Assembly (NCBI GenBank): GCA_025922795.1
Contig: JAICHC010000192.1
Coordinates: forward strand, 1-6,055
DNA from: Candidatus Binatia bacterium
Lineage (GTDB): Bacteria; Desulfobacterota_B; Binatia; UBA9968
DNA length: 6,055 nt
Reading direction: 5' to 3'
Numbering within the stretch: the first letter of the stretch is position 1; every line of letters begins with the position of its first letter. The position numbers and the translations under genes are program-made. Shown in pieces: positions 1 to 5,812 of this stretch. The notes under the pieces are model-generated. The model worked only from the letters and a program-made list of their open reading frames with translations, was not told the origin of the DNA and searched no databases.

Positions 1-27
1 CGGATGAAAAAACTATTCGAGCAGTGA
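1..27 (+). CDS. Possible 3' end of an upstream gene (partial)
   Basis: Frame 1 is open from the window edge and stops at TGA 25-27, reading R-M-K-K-L-F-E-Q. A basic, short C-terminus followed at once by a small hairpin would fit the end of a plus-strand gene convergent with the phospholipase D-like gene. Eight codons are too few to prove coding. Two other frames are also open across this edge: plus frame 3, ending at TGA 78-80, and the minus strand from an ATG at 83-81. No function can be assigned. Confidence 0.2.
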   Translation, partial: RMKKLFEQ

Positions 28-42
28 CCGGCCGGTGCCGGT
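27..42. terminator. Small GC-rich hairpin, weak candidate terminator
   Basis: ACCGGC (27-32) and GCCGGT (37-42) form a perfect 6-bp stem around a 4-base loop. It overlaps the last base of the frame-1 stop and lies downstream of the minus-strand gene that ends at 83, so it could end transcription from either side. No T-run follows on either strand, so intrinsic termination is doubtful. Confidence 0.2.
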
Positions 43-82
43 ATGATTCCTGGAGCACGCGGCGAAGCGCGCGCCAGTGACA

Positions 83-1336
83 TCAGAGCTGTTCTTTGAC
101 CGGGAAAGCGAACAGCTCCCAGAGTCGTTCGAACACGCTCCGCGATTGCCACTCTTCATAGGTTATCTTTTTTGAGTGTTTCAGGTCTTCGTGAAAAATG
201 GCTTCGAGGCGTCGTGCTAGAGAAGCATCGTAAACCGTAAGATTTAGCTCCTCGTTCAAGGCAAAGGATCGATTGTCAAAATTGGTGCTGCCGATGGTCG
301 CCCAAACCCCATCGACGACCATGGTTTTGGCGTGCATCAGAGCGGGTTGATACTCGAATATTTCTACGCCGCCGAGAAGCAGCTCGCCGTAATGACTGCG
401 GCTGGCGACATACGTAAGACGGCTGTCGATTTTTCCCGGCGCCAGCACGACCACACGGACGCCGCGCTGCACCGCATTGAGAAGAGCATCCGTCATCGCC
501 TCATCCGGGATAAAATAGGGATTGGTGATCAGTATTGATTTTCGCGCCGAGTTAATCGACAGCAAAAACAGCATGTAATTTTGGAAGCTGCCGCCCGCGG
601 GCGAGCTACTGACGATTTGCACGGGCATTTTCCCAATGGGCGTGAGGCGTGGAAAATATCCTTCGCCGCCGATTGCGATGGCGGTCGTTTCTAACCAACT
701 CTCCGCGAACGCTGCCTGCAAAAATTTAACCGCCGGACCTTCGATGCGCGCATTGGTTTCGCGCCAGTGTTTCTCGGTGCGACCATCCCCGTTCCAGGTA
801 TCGCTTATGCCGTAACCTCCAGTAAATCCCACTCGGCCGTCGATCACGAGGATACGGCGGTGGTTACGGTAGTTGTAATGCAGCAATCTCCAGGGGAAAA
901 TGATTGCCGGCACTTCAACCGGGCGAAAAAATTCTACGTGGCAGCCGCTGTCGCGCATGAGCCCAAGAATATCGGCCGGCGTTCGACCCGATCCGTGACT
1001 ATCGAGCAGGATGTTCGCCTGGACGCCCGCCCGGCACCGCTCGGCGAACGCTTCGGCAAACTCGCGGGCGAGAGAACCGCCTTCAAAGAGATACTGGGCG
1101 AACGTTATGGTGGCTTGGGCGGCTCTGATGTCGCGCAGCATCGCGGGGAACGTCTCGTCGCCGTTGAGCAACACCTCGATGCGATTGCCGGCGATAATCG
1201 GCGCATTGGTATGTGCTTCGATGGTCGGGAAAAAAGCCGTTTCCCCGAGAGTGATTTGAGGTAGCTGGTCGACGGAGATGACCCTGGCGCAACCGGAAGA
1301 CATCCCTATCGCCAATAAACAGATCAGCAGTTTCAT
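83..1336 (-). CDS. Cardiolipin synthase / phospholipase D-like lipoprotein (two HKD motifs)
   Basis: This is a phospholipase D superfamily protein closest in layout to bacterial cardiolipin synthases, which join phosphatidyl groups into cardiolipin or exchange phospholipid head groups. I start it at ATG 1336-1334 (417 residues) because AGAAGG lies four bases upstream; the ATG at 1384 has no ribosome site and sits inside a good promoter element. Numbering from that start, residues 1-16 are a short basic and hydrophobic signal ending S-S-G-C, so Cys16 may be lipid-modified; Ala at +2 would favour the outer membrane. The lipobox is imperfect (Ser at -3). HKD motif 1 is H159-x-R161-x4-D166, with Arg replacing the usual Lys. 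Motif 2 is canonical, H335-x-K337-x4-D342, followed by the family's GSTNFDNRSF segment. The two N-terminal membrane helices of classical Cls are absent. It is transcribed away from the transporter genes and is probably unrelated to them. The family call is firm; the exact reaction is not. Confidence 0.88.
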   Translation of the reverse strand: MKLLICLLAIGMSSGCARVISVDQLPQITLGETAFFPTIEAHTNAPIIAGNRIEVLLNGDETFPAMLRDIRAAQATITFAQYLFEGGSLAREFAEAFAERCRAGVQANILLDSHGSGRTPADILGLMRDSGCHVEFFRPVEVPAIIFPWRLLHYNYRNHRRILVIDGRVGFTGGYGISDTWNGDGRTEKHWRETNARIEGPAVKFLQAAFAESWLETTAIAIGGEGYFPRLTPIGKMPVQIVSSSPAGGSFQNYMLFLLSINSARKSILITNPYFIPDEAMTDALLNAVQRGVRVVVLAPGKIDSRLTYVASRSHYGELLLGGVEIFEYQPALMHAKTMVVDGVWATIGSTNFDNRSFALNEELNLTVYDASLARRLEAIFHEDLKHSKKITYEEWQSRSVFERLWELFAFPVKEQL

Positions 1337-1346
1337 ACGACCTTCT
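1337..1346 (-). promoter_or_regulatory. Ribosome binding site deciding the start of the phospholipase D-like gene
   Basis: Read on the minus strand, AGAAGG is followed by TCGT and then the ATG at 1336-1334. This supports the downstream start rather than the ATG codons at 1384 or 1363, which have no comparable purine-rich site. It also places the hydrophobic signal segment right at the N-terminus. Confidence 0.5.
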
Positions 1347-1374
1347 GAAGACAGTCCTTCCATCAATGGCTTAG

Positions 1375-1383
1375 ATTGTAGCA
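1375..1383 (-). promoter_or_regulatory. Extended -10 promoter for the phospholipase D-like gene
   Basis: On the minus strand the sequence reads TGCTACAAT, an extended -10 (TG, one base, then TACAAT, which matches five of six consensus bases). No convincing -35 lies 16-18 bases upstream, as is common for extended -10 promoters. Transcription would start near 1368, leaving a leader of about 30 bases with the ribosome site before ATG 1336. A second AT-rich element, TATAAA at 1406-1401, is an alternative -10 but also lacks a good -35. Confidence 0.4.
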
Positions 1384-1437
1384 TGGTGTGAACGCAGGAT
1401 TTTATAGCTGCTCGATGGTGGCGGCTTTCCGAACCCC

Positions 1438-1451
1438 TGGCCGACCGGCCA
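1438..1451. repeat. GGCC-rich inverted repeat in the divergent control region
   Basis: TGGCC (1438-1442) and GGCCA (1447-1451) are an inverted repeat around GACC, and another GGCC follows at 1457-1460. It lies just upstream of the plus-strand -35 element, where an operator or activator site could sit. It is short and GC-rich, so chance is a real alternative. Confidence 0.2.
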
Positions 1452-1467
1452 ACCGCGGCCGATTATA

Positions 1468-1496
1468 TTGACAGTCAGAGGGCGATTCGGTAGCGT
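1468..1496 (+). promoter_or_regulatory. Sigma-70-type promoter for the hydrolase-led operon
   Basis: A perfect -35 hexamer TTGACA (1468-1473) is followed by an ideal 17-base spacer and the hexamer TAGCGT (1491-1496), which keeps T1, A2 and T6 of the -10 consensus. Transcription would begin near 1503, about 50 bases before the hydrolase start. The -10 is weak, so an activator or an alternative start is possible. A tandem GTCAC repeat (1495-1504) overlaps the predicted start. No other convincing promoter was found before the later plus-strand genes. Confidence 0.45.
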
Positions 1497-1543
1497 CACG
1501 TCACGATAAGGCGGCTGGTGGCTCATCGTGGCCGCGCCATTCT

Positions 1544-1548
1544 GGAGG
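1544..1548 (+). promoter_or_regulatory. Ribosome binding site supporting a TTG start
   Basis: GGAGG lies four bases before TTG 1553-1555. Upstream in this frame there is no ATG or GTG back to the in-frame stop at 1469-1471, so the TTG is the best start for the hydrolase. The same site-to-start spacing occurs before the solute-binding protein gene at 5813. Confidence 0.6.
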
Positions 1549-1552
1549 CGTT

Positions 1553-2407
1553 TTGGAAGAGGTTCAACCCGTTAAAACCGGTAAAGTCAAAGTCGACGAC
1601 GTCAATTTGTATTACGAGCTTTACGGCGCGGGCGATCCGCTCGTCCTGGTCGCCGGAACCGGCATCAGCCTCGCGCCCTGGCGCCTGTCTCAGGTGCCGG
1701 AATTTTCCAAACACTATCAGGTTTTAATCTATGATCATCGTGGTTTAGGACGAAGCGACAAACCGGACATGCACTATACGACGCGCCTGTTCGCCAAAGA
1801 CTGCGCCGGTCTTATGGACGCGCTCGGCATCAAAAAAGCGCACATGCTGGGGCATTCGATGGGTGCGCGGGTGTGCCAGTGGATCGCCTTGGACTTTCCG
1901 CAGAAAGTGCGCAGCCTGGTGCTCTCGGGGCCGGGCTCCGGGAAATACAGCGAGAAACTCGAAGACTATCCGCGCGGCGTTCCGATGGACGCAGCGTTGG
2001 AGATGATCGAGAAAGGCTACGAAAAATACCAGAGCGATCACTGGGGGCCGGGCTTCATGTTCAGCGAGAGTTTCGTCAAGGAACACCCGGACGTCGTCAA
2101 AAAATATCAGGAGCTGATCGTCGATGAGGTGCCGCCGCTCAAATGCTACCTGCGTCATGTAGTGGCGCGTCAATGCCACGAAACGACCCATCTGATCCAT
2201 AAGATCCATGCGCCGACCTTGGTGATCGTCGGTGATAAGGATACCCATGAGGGCGGCACCGGCAGCCACGTCGAATCCGCCCAGGTTCTCGCCGAGAAAA
2301 TTCCCAACGCGGAGCTTGTTCTCATCAAAGACGGCAGGCATGGTTATCTGCGCGAGATGCCGGAGAAAGGCCATCCGCCAATCTTGGATTTTTTGCGGCG
2401 CCATTGA
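1553..2407 (+). CDS. Alpha/beta hydrolase, cytoplasmic
   Basis: A 284-residue alpha/beta-hydrolase-fold enzyme of normal single-domain length with no signal peptide. The nucleophile elbow G-H-S-M-G puts the catalytic serine at 102. The family motif DHRGLGRSD is at 61-69. The likely acid is Asp228 or Asp230 (GDKD), and the likely catalytic histidine is His263 (GRHGY), so the triad looks complete. The oxyanion loop after strand 3 reads V-A-G-T-G (33-37) rather than the common HG. A variable cap region spans about 130-215. Such enzymes include enol-lactonases, C-C bond hydrolases, esterases and RutD-type carbamate/aminoacrylate hydrolases; the sequence does not single one out. The start is TTG with GGAGG upstream. 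It leads a co-directional set and ends 27 bases before the aminotransferase, suggesting a shared transcript and perhaps successive pathway steps. The family is certain; the substrate is unknown. Confidence 0.9.
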   Translation: MEEVQPVKTGKVKVDDVNLYYELYGAGDPLVLVAGTGISLAPWRLSQVPEFSKHYQVLIYDHRGLGRSDKPDMHYTTRLFAKDCAGLMDALGIKKAHMLGHSMGARVCQWIALDFPQKVRSLVLSGPGSGKYSEKLEDYPRGVPMDAALEMIEKGYEKYQSDHWGPGFMFSESFVKEHPDVVKKYQELIVDEVPPLKCYLRHVVARQCHETTHLIHKIHAPTLVIVGDKDTHEGGTGSHVESAQVLAEKIPNAELVLIKDGRHGYLREMPEKGHPPILDFLRRH

Positions 2408-2434
2408 GGCGCGGCATCGGGCAGCGATTTAACT

Positions 2435-3721
2435 ATGAACAAAAAAGAAATCATCGAAAAGCAGAAGAAATATCTGTTTTCCTGCGTTGCGACCTATTAC
2501 GACGAGCCGCTGGTCGTCGATCACGCCAGGGATCAATATGTCTACGATGCCGACGGCAAGGAGTTTCTCGACTTTTTCGGCGGCATTCTCACGGTCAGCG
2601 TCGGTCACTGCAATGAAAAAGTCACCGGAGCGATCGACGAGCAAACTCACAAACTCCAGCACATGTCCACGCTGTACGCGAACGAACCGCAGGTCCGTCT
2701 GGCCGAGAAGTTGGCGCAGATCACACCCGGACGTTTGGAGAAATCTTTTTTTACCAACAGCGGCACGGAAGCCAACGAGACGGCGGTGTTGCTAGCGCAG
2801 CTCTACACCAAGTGTCAGGACATCATTACCTTGCGCCATAGCTACAGCGGCCGGTCCTATTTAGCATTGAGCCTGTCGGCACAGTCGAGTTGGCGTTTGA
2901 TGCCCAACGTGGTGCCCGGTGTGCATCATATCGCCAATGCTTACTGCTATCGCTGCCCGTTCGGTCTCAGCTATCCGAGCTGCGACTTGAAATGCGCCAA
3001 AGATGCCGAAGAGGCGATTCAAACCCTGACGTGTCAAGGACGGGTCGCCGCCTTTCTCGCCGAGCCGATTCAGGGAGTTGGTGGTTTCATCGTGCCGCCG
3101 AAGGAGTATTTCCAGGAGATCGTCGGAATTATCAGAAAGTACGGCGGCTTGTTCATCTGCGATGAAGTGCAAACCGGTTGGGGGCGCACCGGCGGAAAAA
3201 TGTTCGGCATCGAGCACTGGCAGGTGGATCCCGATATCATGACTTTCGCCAAGGGCATGGCCAATGGTGTGCCGATCGGCGCCACCATTGCGACGCCGGA
3301 AGTGGCTGACAGCCTGCAGGGCAACACGATTTCCACGTTCGGCGGGAATCCGGTGACATCCACGGCAGCGCGCGCGACCATCGAAGTCATCGAGGAAGAG
3401 AATCTCGTCGAGAATGCTCGAGTCATGGGCAACCGTTTGCGCGAAGGCTTAAATGCGCTCAAAGACAAATACCCGATCATCGGCGACGTGCGCGGCATGG
3501 GTTTGATGCAGGGCATGGAACTCGTCGGTGAAAAAAAACAGCCCGACGTGCAGAACACCAAGCGCGTGATGGAGTTGACTAAGAACAACGGTTTGCTGGT
3601 CGGCAAAGGCGGAACCTACGGCAATGTTTTGCGTGTCGCGCCACCTCTTAACGTCAACAAGGATCAAATCGACCGGGCATTATGGGTACTGGATCAATCT
3701 TTTGCCCAGTTGGGGCAATGA
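2435..3721 (+). CDS. Class III PLP-dependent aminotransferase (AGXT2/GabT-like)
   Basis: A full-length (428-residue) fold-type I, class III aminotransferase, which moves an amino group, often an omega-amino group or that of alanine or beta-amino acids, to a keto acid. Visible family features are N-S-G-T-E-A-N-E at 108-115 (cofactor phosphate), Tyr137 in the H-S-Y-S-G-R segment stacking on PLP, Glu210 in AEPIQG, Asp243 in CDEVQTGWGRTG (pyridine nitrogen), Lys273 in FAKGMANG as the Schiff-base lysine, Thr301 in STFGGNP, and Arg400 in LRVAPPL, a candidate substrate-carboxylate ligand. It also carries four cysteines, C171, C174, C183 and C187. The overall pattern is nearest to the alanine-glyoxylate aminotransferase 2 / 4-aminobutyrate aminotransferase group; which amino donor it uses cannot be read. 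The ATG has no clear ribosome site, and the hydrolase stop is only 27 bases upstream in the same frame, so translation may depend on the upstream gene. It is probably cytoplasmic. Confidence 0.93.
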   Translation: MNKKEIIEKQKKYLFSCVATYYDEPLVVDHARDQYVYDADGKEFLDFFGGILTVSVGHCNEKVTGAIDEQTHKLQHMSTLYANEPQVRLAEKLAQITPGRLEKSFFTNSGTEANETAVLLAQLYTKCQDIITLRHSYSGRSYLALSLSAQSSWRLMPNVVPGVHHIANAYCYRCPFGLSYPSCDLKCAKDAEEAIQTLTCQGRVAAFLAEPIQGVGGFIVPPKEYFQEIVGIIRKYGGLFICDEVQTGWGRTGGKMFGIEHWQVDPDIMTFAKGMANGVPIGATIATPEVADSLQGNTISTFGGNPVTSTAARATIEVIEEENLVENARVMGNRLREGLNALKDKYPIIGDVRGMGLMQGMELVGEKKQPDVQNTKRVMELTKNNGLLVGKGGTYGNVLRVAPPLNVNKDQIDRALWVLDQSFAQLGQ

Positions 3722-3820
3722 CCCGTGGCACATTGAAGTGAACCAACCGGTTCGCGCCGCTCCGGGACCCACCGACCGTTGATGTCTCCGCAAGCAGAAA
3801 TGCTCTAGCGACTAACACAC
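3722..3820. other. Intergenic gap between aminotransferase and permease genes
   Basis: These 99 bases hold the palindrome AACCGGTT (3745-3752) but no stem followed by a T-run. TTGAAG (3733-3738) and TTGATG (3779-3784) resemble -35 boxes, yet neither has a matching -10 at 16-18 bases. I see neither a terminator nor a promoter, which is compatible with read-through from the hydrolase promoter. Confidence 0.4.
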
Positions 3821-4822
3821 ATGAACGCGATCGGACGGCGACTATTGGGAGCGATTCCGGTTTTGTTCGGGATCTCGTTTCTAATTTTTCTCCTGATGCA
3901 CATCGCGCCCGGGGACCCGGTGACCCTGCTTCTTGGCGACGACGCCACGCCGGAGGATATCGCGCGCACGCGCCACGAGTGGGGTCTCGATCGGCCGTTG
4001 ATCGTGCAGTACGCGGATTTCATTGCTCGGGCCGTCACCGGCGACTTCGGCAGGTCGCTCAAATTCAATGAGCCCGTAATGAAGCTAGTTGTCGAGCGAC
4101 TCCCGGCGACCATCGAGCTTGCCATCACGAGTTTCCTGGTGGCCATTCTCATAGCGATTCCCCTCGGGGTCTATTCCGCCATCAAGCATAATTCCCTTCT
4201 CGACCACGCGGGCATGAGCGTGGCGCTGATCGGCGTTTCTCTGCCCAACTTTTGGCTTGGAATCATGCTGATCTATTTTCTCGGCGGTCAGTTAAACCTC
4301 TTGCCTGTGGCCGGGCGCATCGAGTACGGCATCGAGGTCCAGCCGATCACCCGGCTTTACCTGGTGGACAGTTTGCTGGCGGGAAATCTCACCGCCTTCT
4401 GGAGCGCTTTGCAGCATCTGTTGATGCCGGCGGTTACTCTCGGCGCAAGCCTGGCCGCCATCGTTACGCGTATCGCGCGCTCCAGCGTGCTCGAAGTTAT
4501 GCGCCAGGATTTTATTACCACGGCTCGGGCGAAGGGACTCAGCGAAAAAGTCGTTATCTGGCGTCATATTCTTAGAAACTCGCTGATCACGATCGTCACC
4601 ATCCTCGGCCTGCAACTGGGCGCGCTGCTGAATGGCTCGGTGATTACCGAGACGGTCTTTTCGTATCCCGGCATCGGTGACCTGCTCATCCAGTCCATCT
4701 CGGCGCGTGACTACAAGCTGACGCAGGTCCTGATCCTGTTTTTCGCCGTCATCTATTTTTTCGTCAATCTATTGGTGGACCTGCTTTACAGTTGGATCGA
4801 TCCGCGCATTAAGCTCTCATAG
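3821..4822 (+). CDS. ABC transporter permease, DppB/OppB family
   Basis: A 333-residue inner-membrane permease of the peptide/opine/nickel (PepT) ABC importer family, usual length. Residues 9-29 form the first membrane helix and run into the family signature A-P-G-D-P (29-33). Five further helices can be seen at about 98-120, 132-158, 198-215, 254-275 and 300-324. The EAA coupling loop, which contacts the ATPase, lies about 231-252 (T-A-R-A-K-G-L around 234-240, then W-R-H-I-L). The conserved E-T-V-F-S-Y-P-G-I-G segment is at 277-286, and the end IDPRIK (326-331) is typical. The ATG is the first start after an in-frame TAG at 3806-3808 and has no clear ribosome site. With the next gene it should form the membrane heterodimer. 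The imported solute could be a peptide, amino-acid derivative, sugar or metal chelate; the family is known for all of these. Confidence 0.95.
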   Translation: MNAIGRRLLGAIPVLFGISFLIFLLMHIAPGDPVTLLLGDDATPEDIARTRHEWGLDRPLIVQYADFIARAVTGDFGRSLKFNEPVMKLVVERLPATIELAITSFLVAILIAIPLGVYSAIKHNSLLDHAGMSVALIGVSLPNFWLGIMLIYFLGGQLNLLPVAGRIEYGIEVQPITRLYLVDSLLAGNLTAFWSALQHLLMPAVTLGASLAAIVTRIARSSVLEVMRQDFITTARAKGLSEKVVIWRHILRNSLITIVTILGLQLGALLNGSVITETVFSYPGIGDLLIQSISARDYKLTQVLILFFAVIYFFVNLLVDLLYSWIDPRIKLS

Positions 4823-4857
4823 TGACAGGCTGCTTGACCGGAGCGCGGGGGAATAAT

Positions 4858-4917
4858 ATGAACAGAAGCGGCTGGTTTGTGGAGTGGCGGCTTTGCCAGA
4901 TCGGCGCCCGGAATTGA
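4858..4917 (+). CDS. Possible 19-codon leader ORF before the second permease
   Basis: An ATG at 4858 preceded by GGGGGA (4847-4852) opens a 19-codon reading frame ending at TGA 4915-4917, seven bases before the next permease's ATG and in the same frame. The peptide contains two Trp, one Cys and several Arg (M-N-R-S-G-W-F-V-E-W-R-L-C). It has a better ribosome site than the permease itself, so translating it could feed ribosomes to the downstream start. It might also be a degraded N-terminal extension, or chance. Confidence 0.25.
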   Translation: MNRSGWFVEWRLCQIGARN

Positions 4918-4923
4918 TCCATA

Positions 4924-5760
4924 ATGTTTATCCGTTTCATGAAAATCTGGGTGGGTGGCGCGATTTTGATCGCGCTTTTTGTCTGTGGCGTGGGAGCGCC
5001 CTGGCTGGCGCCGCATGATCCACAAGCCCAGACATTGGAGGACCGGCTCAAGCCGCCGCGCTGGATGGATAGCGGCTCGCCGGCGTACTTGCTTGGTACG
5101 GATAACCTCGGCCGTGATATGCTAAGTCGGATTATCTACGGTTCACAGATTTCGCTGCTGGTTGGCACGGCGACCGTTATTTTGGCTGGTTTCATCGGCT
5201 GCGCTTTAGGCGCGGCGGCCGGTTATTTTGGCAGCACTACCGATGAGATCGTCAGCAAGATCTCGGAAATATTCCTGGCCTTTCCTTTTCTCCTCATCGC
5301 CATCGCGATCATGGCCTTCCTGGGGCAGGGACTTTTTAATCTCATTTTTGCGCTTATGCTCAGCCGGTGGGTGCAGTACTGCCGCGTGGTTCGCGGCGAA
5401 GTGCTGTCGCTGAAGGAGCGCGATTTTGTCACCGCGGCCAAGGCCCTGGGCGGCAGAGACTTCTATGTTCTGCTGCGTCACGTCGTGCCGAACACCTTTT
5501 CGAGCATCACGGTGATCGCAACATTCGCCATGGCGGTTGTCATCATCTCGGAAGCGAGCTTGAGCTTTCTCGGGTTGGGCGTCCCGGCACACATCGCCAC
5601 CTGGGGCTCGATGCTGAGCGAAGGGCGCAGCTACATCAACCGCGCTCCCTGGCTGACGATCTTTCCAGGCATGGCGATTTTCATCACGGTATTCGGCATC
5701 AATTTGCTGGGCGACGGACTGAGAGATATCTTCGATCCCAAGCTGAGACGGCAGAGATAA
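4924..5760 (+). CDS. ABC transporter permease, DppC/OppC family
   Basis: The partner inner-membrane permease, 278 residues, near the short end of the usual length because the cytoplasmic N-terminus is brief. The first helix is about 10-29, ending in the family's A-P-W-L-A-P-H-D-P (25-33). The signature L-L-G-T-D-N-L-G-R-D (56-65) marks this subfamily. Further helices lie at about 77-101, 114-134, 136-150, 195-216 and 243-262. The EAA loop is about 168-190 (F-V-T-A-A-K-A-L-G-G, then L-L-R-H-V-V-P-N). The block E-A-S-L-S-F-L-G-L-G (210-219) and the C-terminus L-L-G-D-G-L-R-D (261-268) through D-P-K-L are diagnostic. The ATG at 4924 follows an in-frame TGA at 4915-4917, so no longer version is possible without read-through; its own ribosome site is poor. 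It follows the first permease by 101 bases. Confidence 0.95.
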   Translation: MFIRFMKIWVGGAILIALFVCGVGAPWLAPHDPQAQTLEDRLKPPRWMDSGSPAYLLGTDNLGRDMLSRIIYGSQISLLVGTATVILAGFIGCALGAAAGYFGSTTDEIVSKISEIFLAFPFLLIAIAIMAFLGQGLFNLIFALMLSRWVQYCRVVRGEVLSLKERDFVTAAKALGGRDFYVLLRHVVPNTFSSITVIATFAMAVVIISEASLSFLGLGVPAHIATWGSMLSEGRSYINRAPWLTIFPGMAIFITVFGINLLGDGLRDIFDPKLRRQR

Positions 5761-5802
5761 AATCGTATAGAGATGACACGGGACTAAGTTTCGCTTTAAC
5801 AC

Positions 5803-5808
5803 GGGAGG
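5803..5808 (+). promoter_or_regulatory. Strong ribosome binding site for the solute-binding protein gene
   Basis: GGGAGG ends four bases before ATG 5813-5815, the clearest ribosome site in the window. It fits the need to make binding protein in excess over the permeases, whose own sites are weak. It also fixes the start so that the Tat motif falls at residues 9-15. Confidence 0.65.
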
Positions 5809-5812
5809 TTCT

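Noticed and set aside
767..1264. 165-codon open frame on the plus strand
   Set aside because: It lies wholly inside the phospholipase D-like gene on the other strand, has no recognisable domain, and reads as a shadow of that coding sequence.
1337..1384. Sixteen-residue N-terminal extension of the phospholipase D-like protein from ATG 1384
   Set aside because: No ribosome site precedes it, the ATG overlaps the extended -10 element, and it would put a polar stretch before the signal segment.
1745..2404. 219-codon minus-strand open frame
   Set aside because: It is antisense to the alpha/beta hydrolase, whose triad and motifs are intact; the translation shows no family features.
2405..2437. Read-through fusion of hydrolase and aminotransferase, which share a frame across the TGA
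   Set aside because: The nine intervening codons encode nothing recognisable, the aminotransferase has a normal N-terminus at its ATG, and nothing suggests recoding.
3070..3606. 178-codon minus-strand open frame
   Set aside because: It is antisense to the PLP-binding half of the aminotransferase and shows no domain or ribosome site of its own.
3745..3752. Palindrome AACCGGTT as an operator or terminator
   Set aside because: Eight bases is short for an operator, there is no loop or T-run, and no promoter lies next to it.
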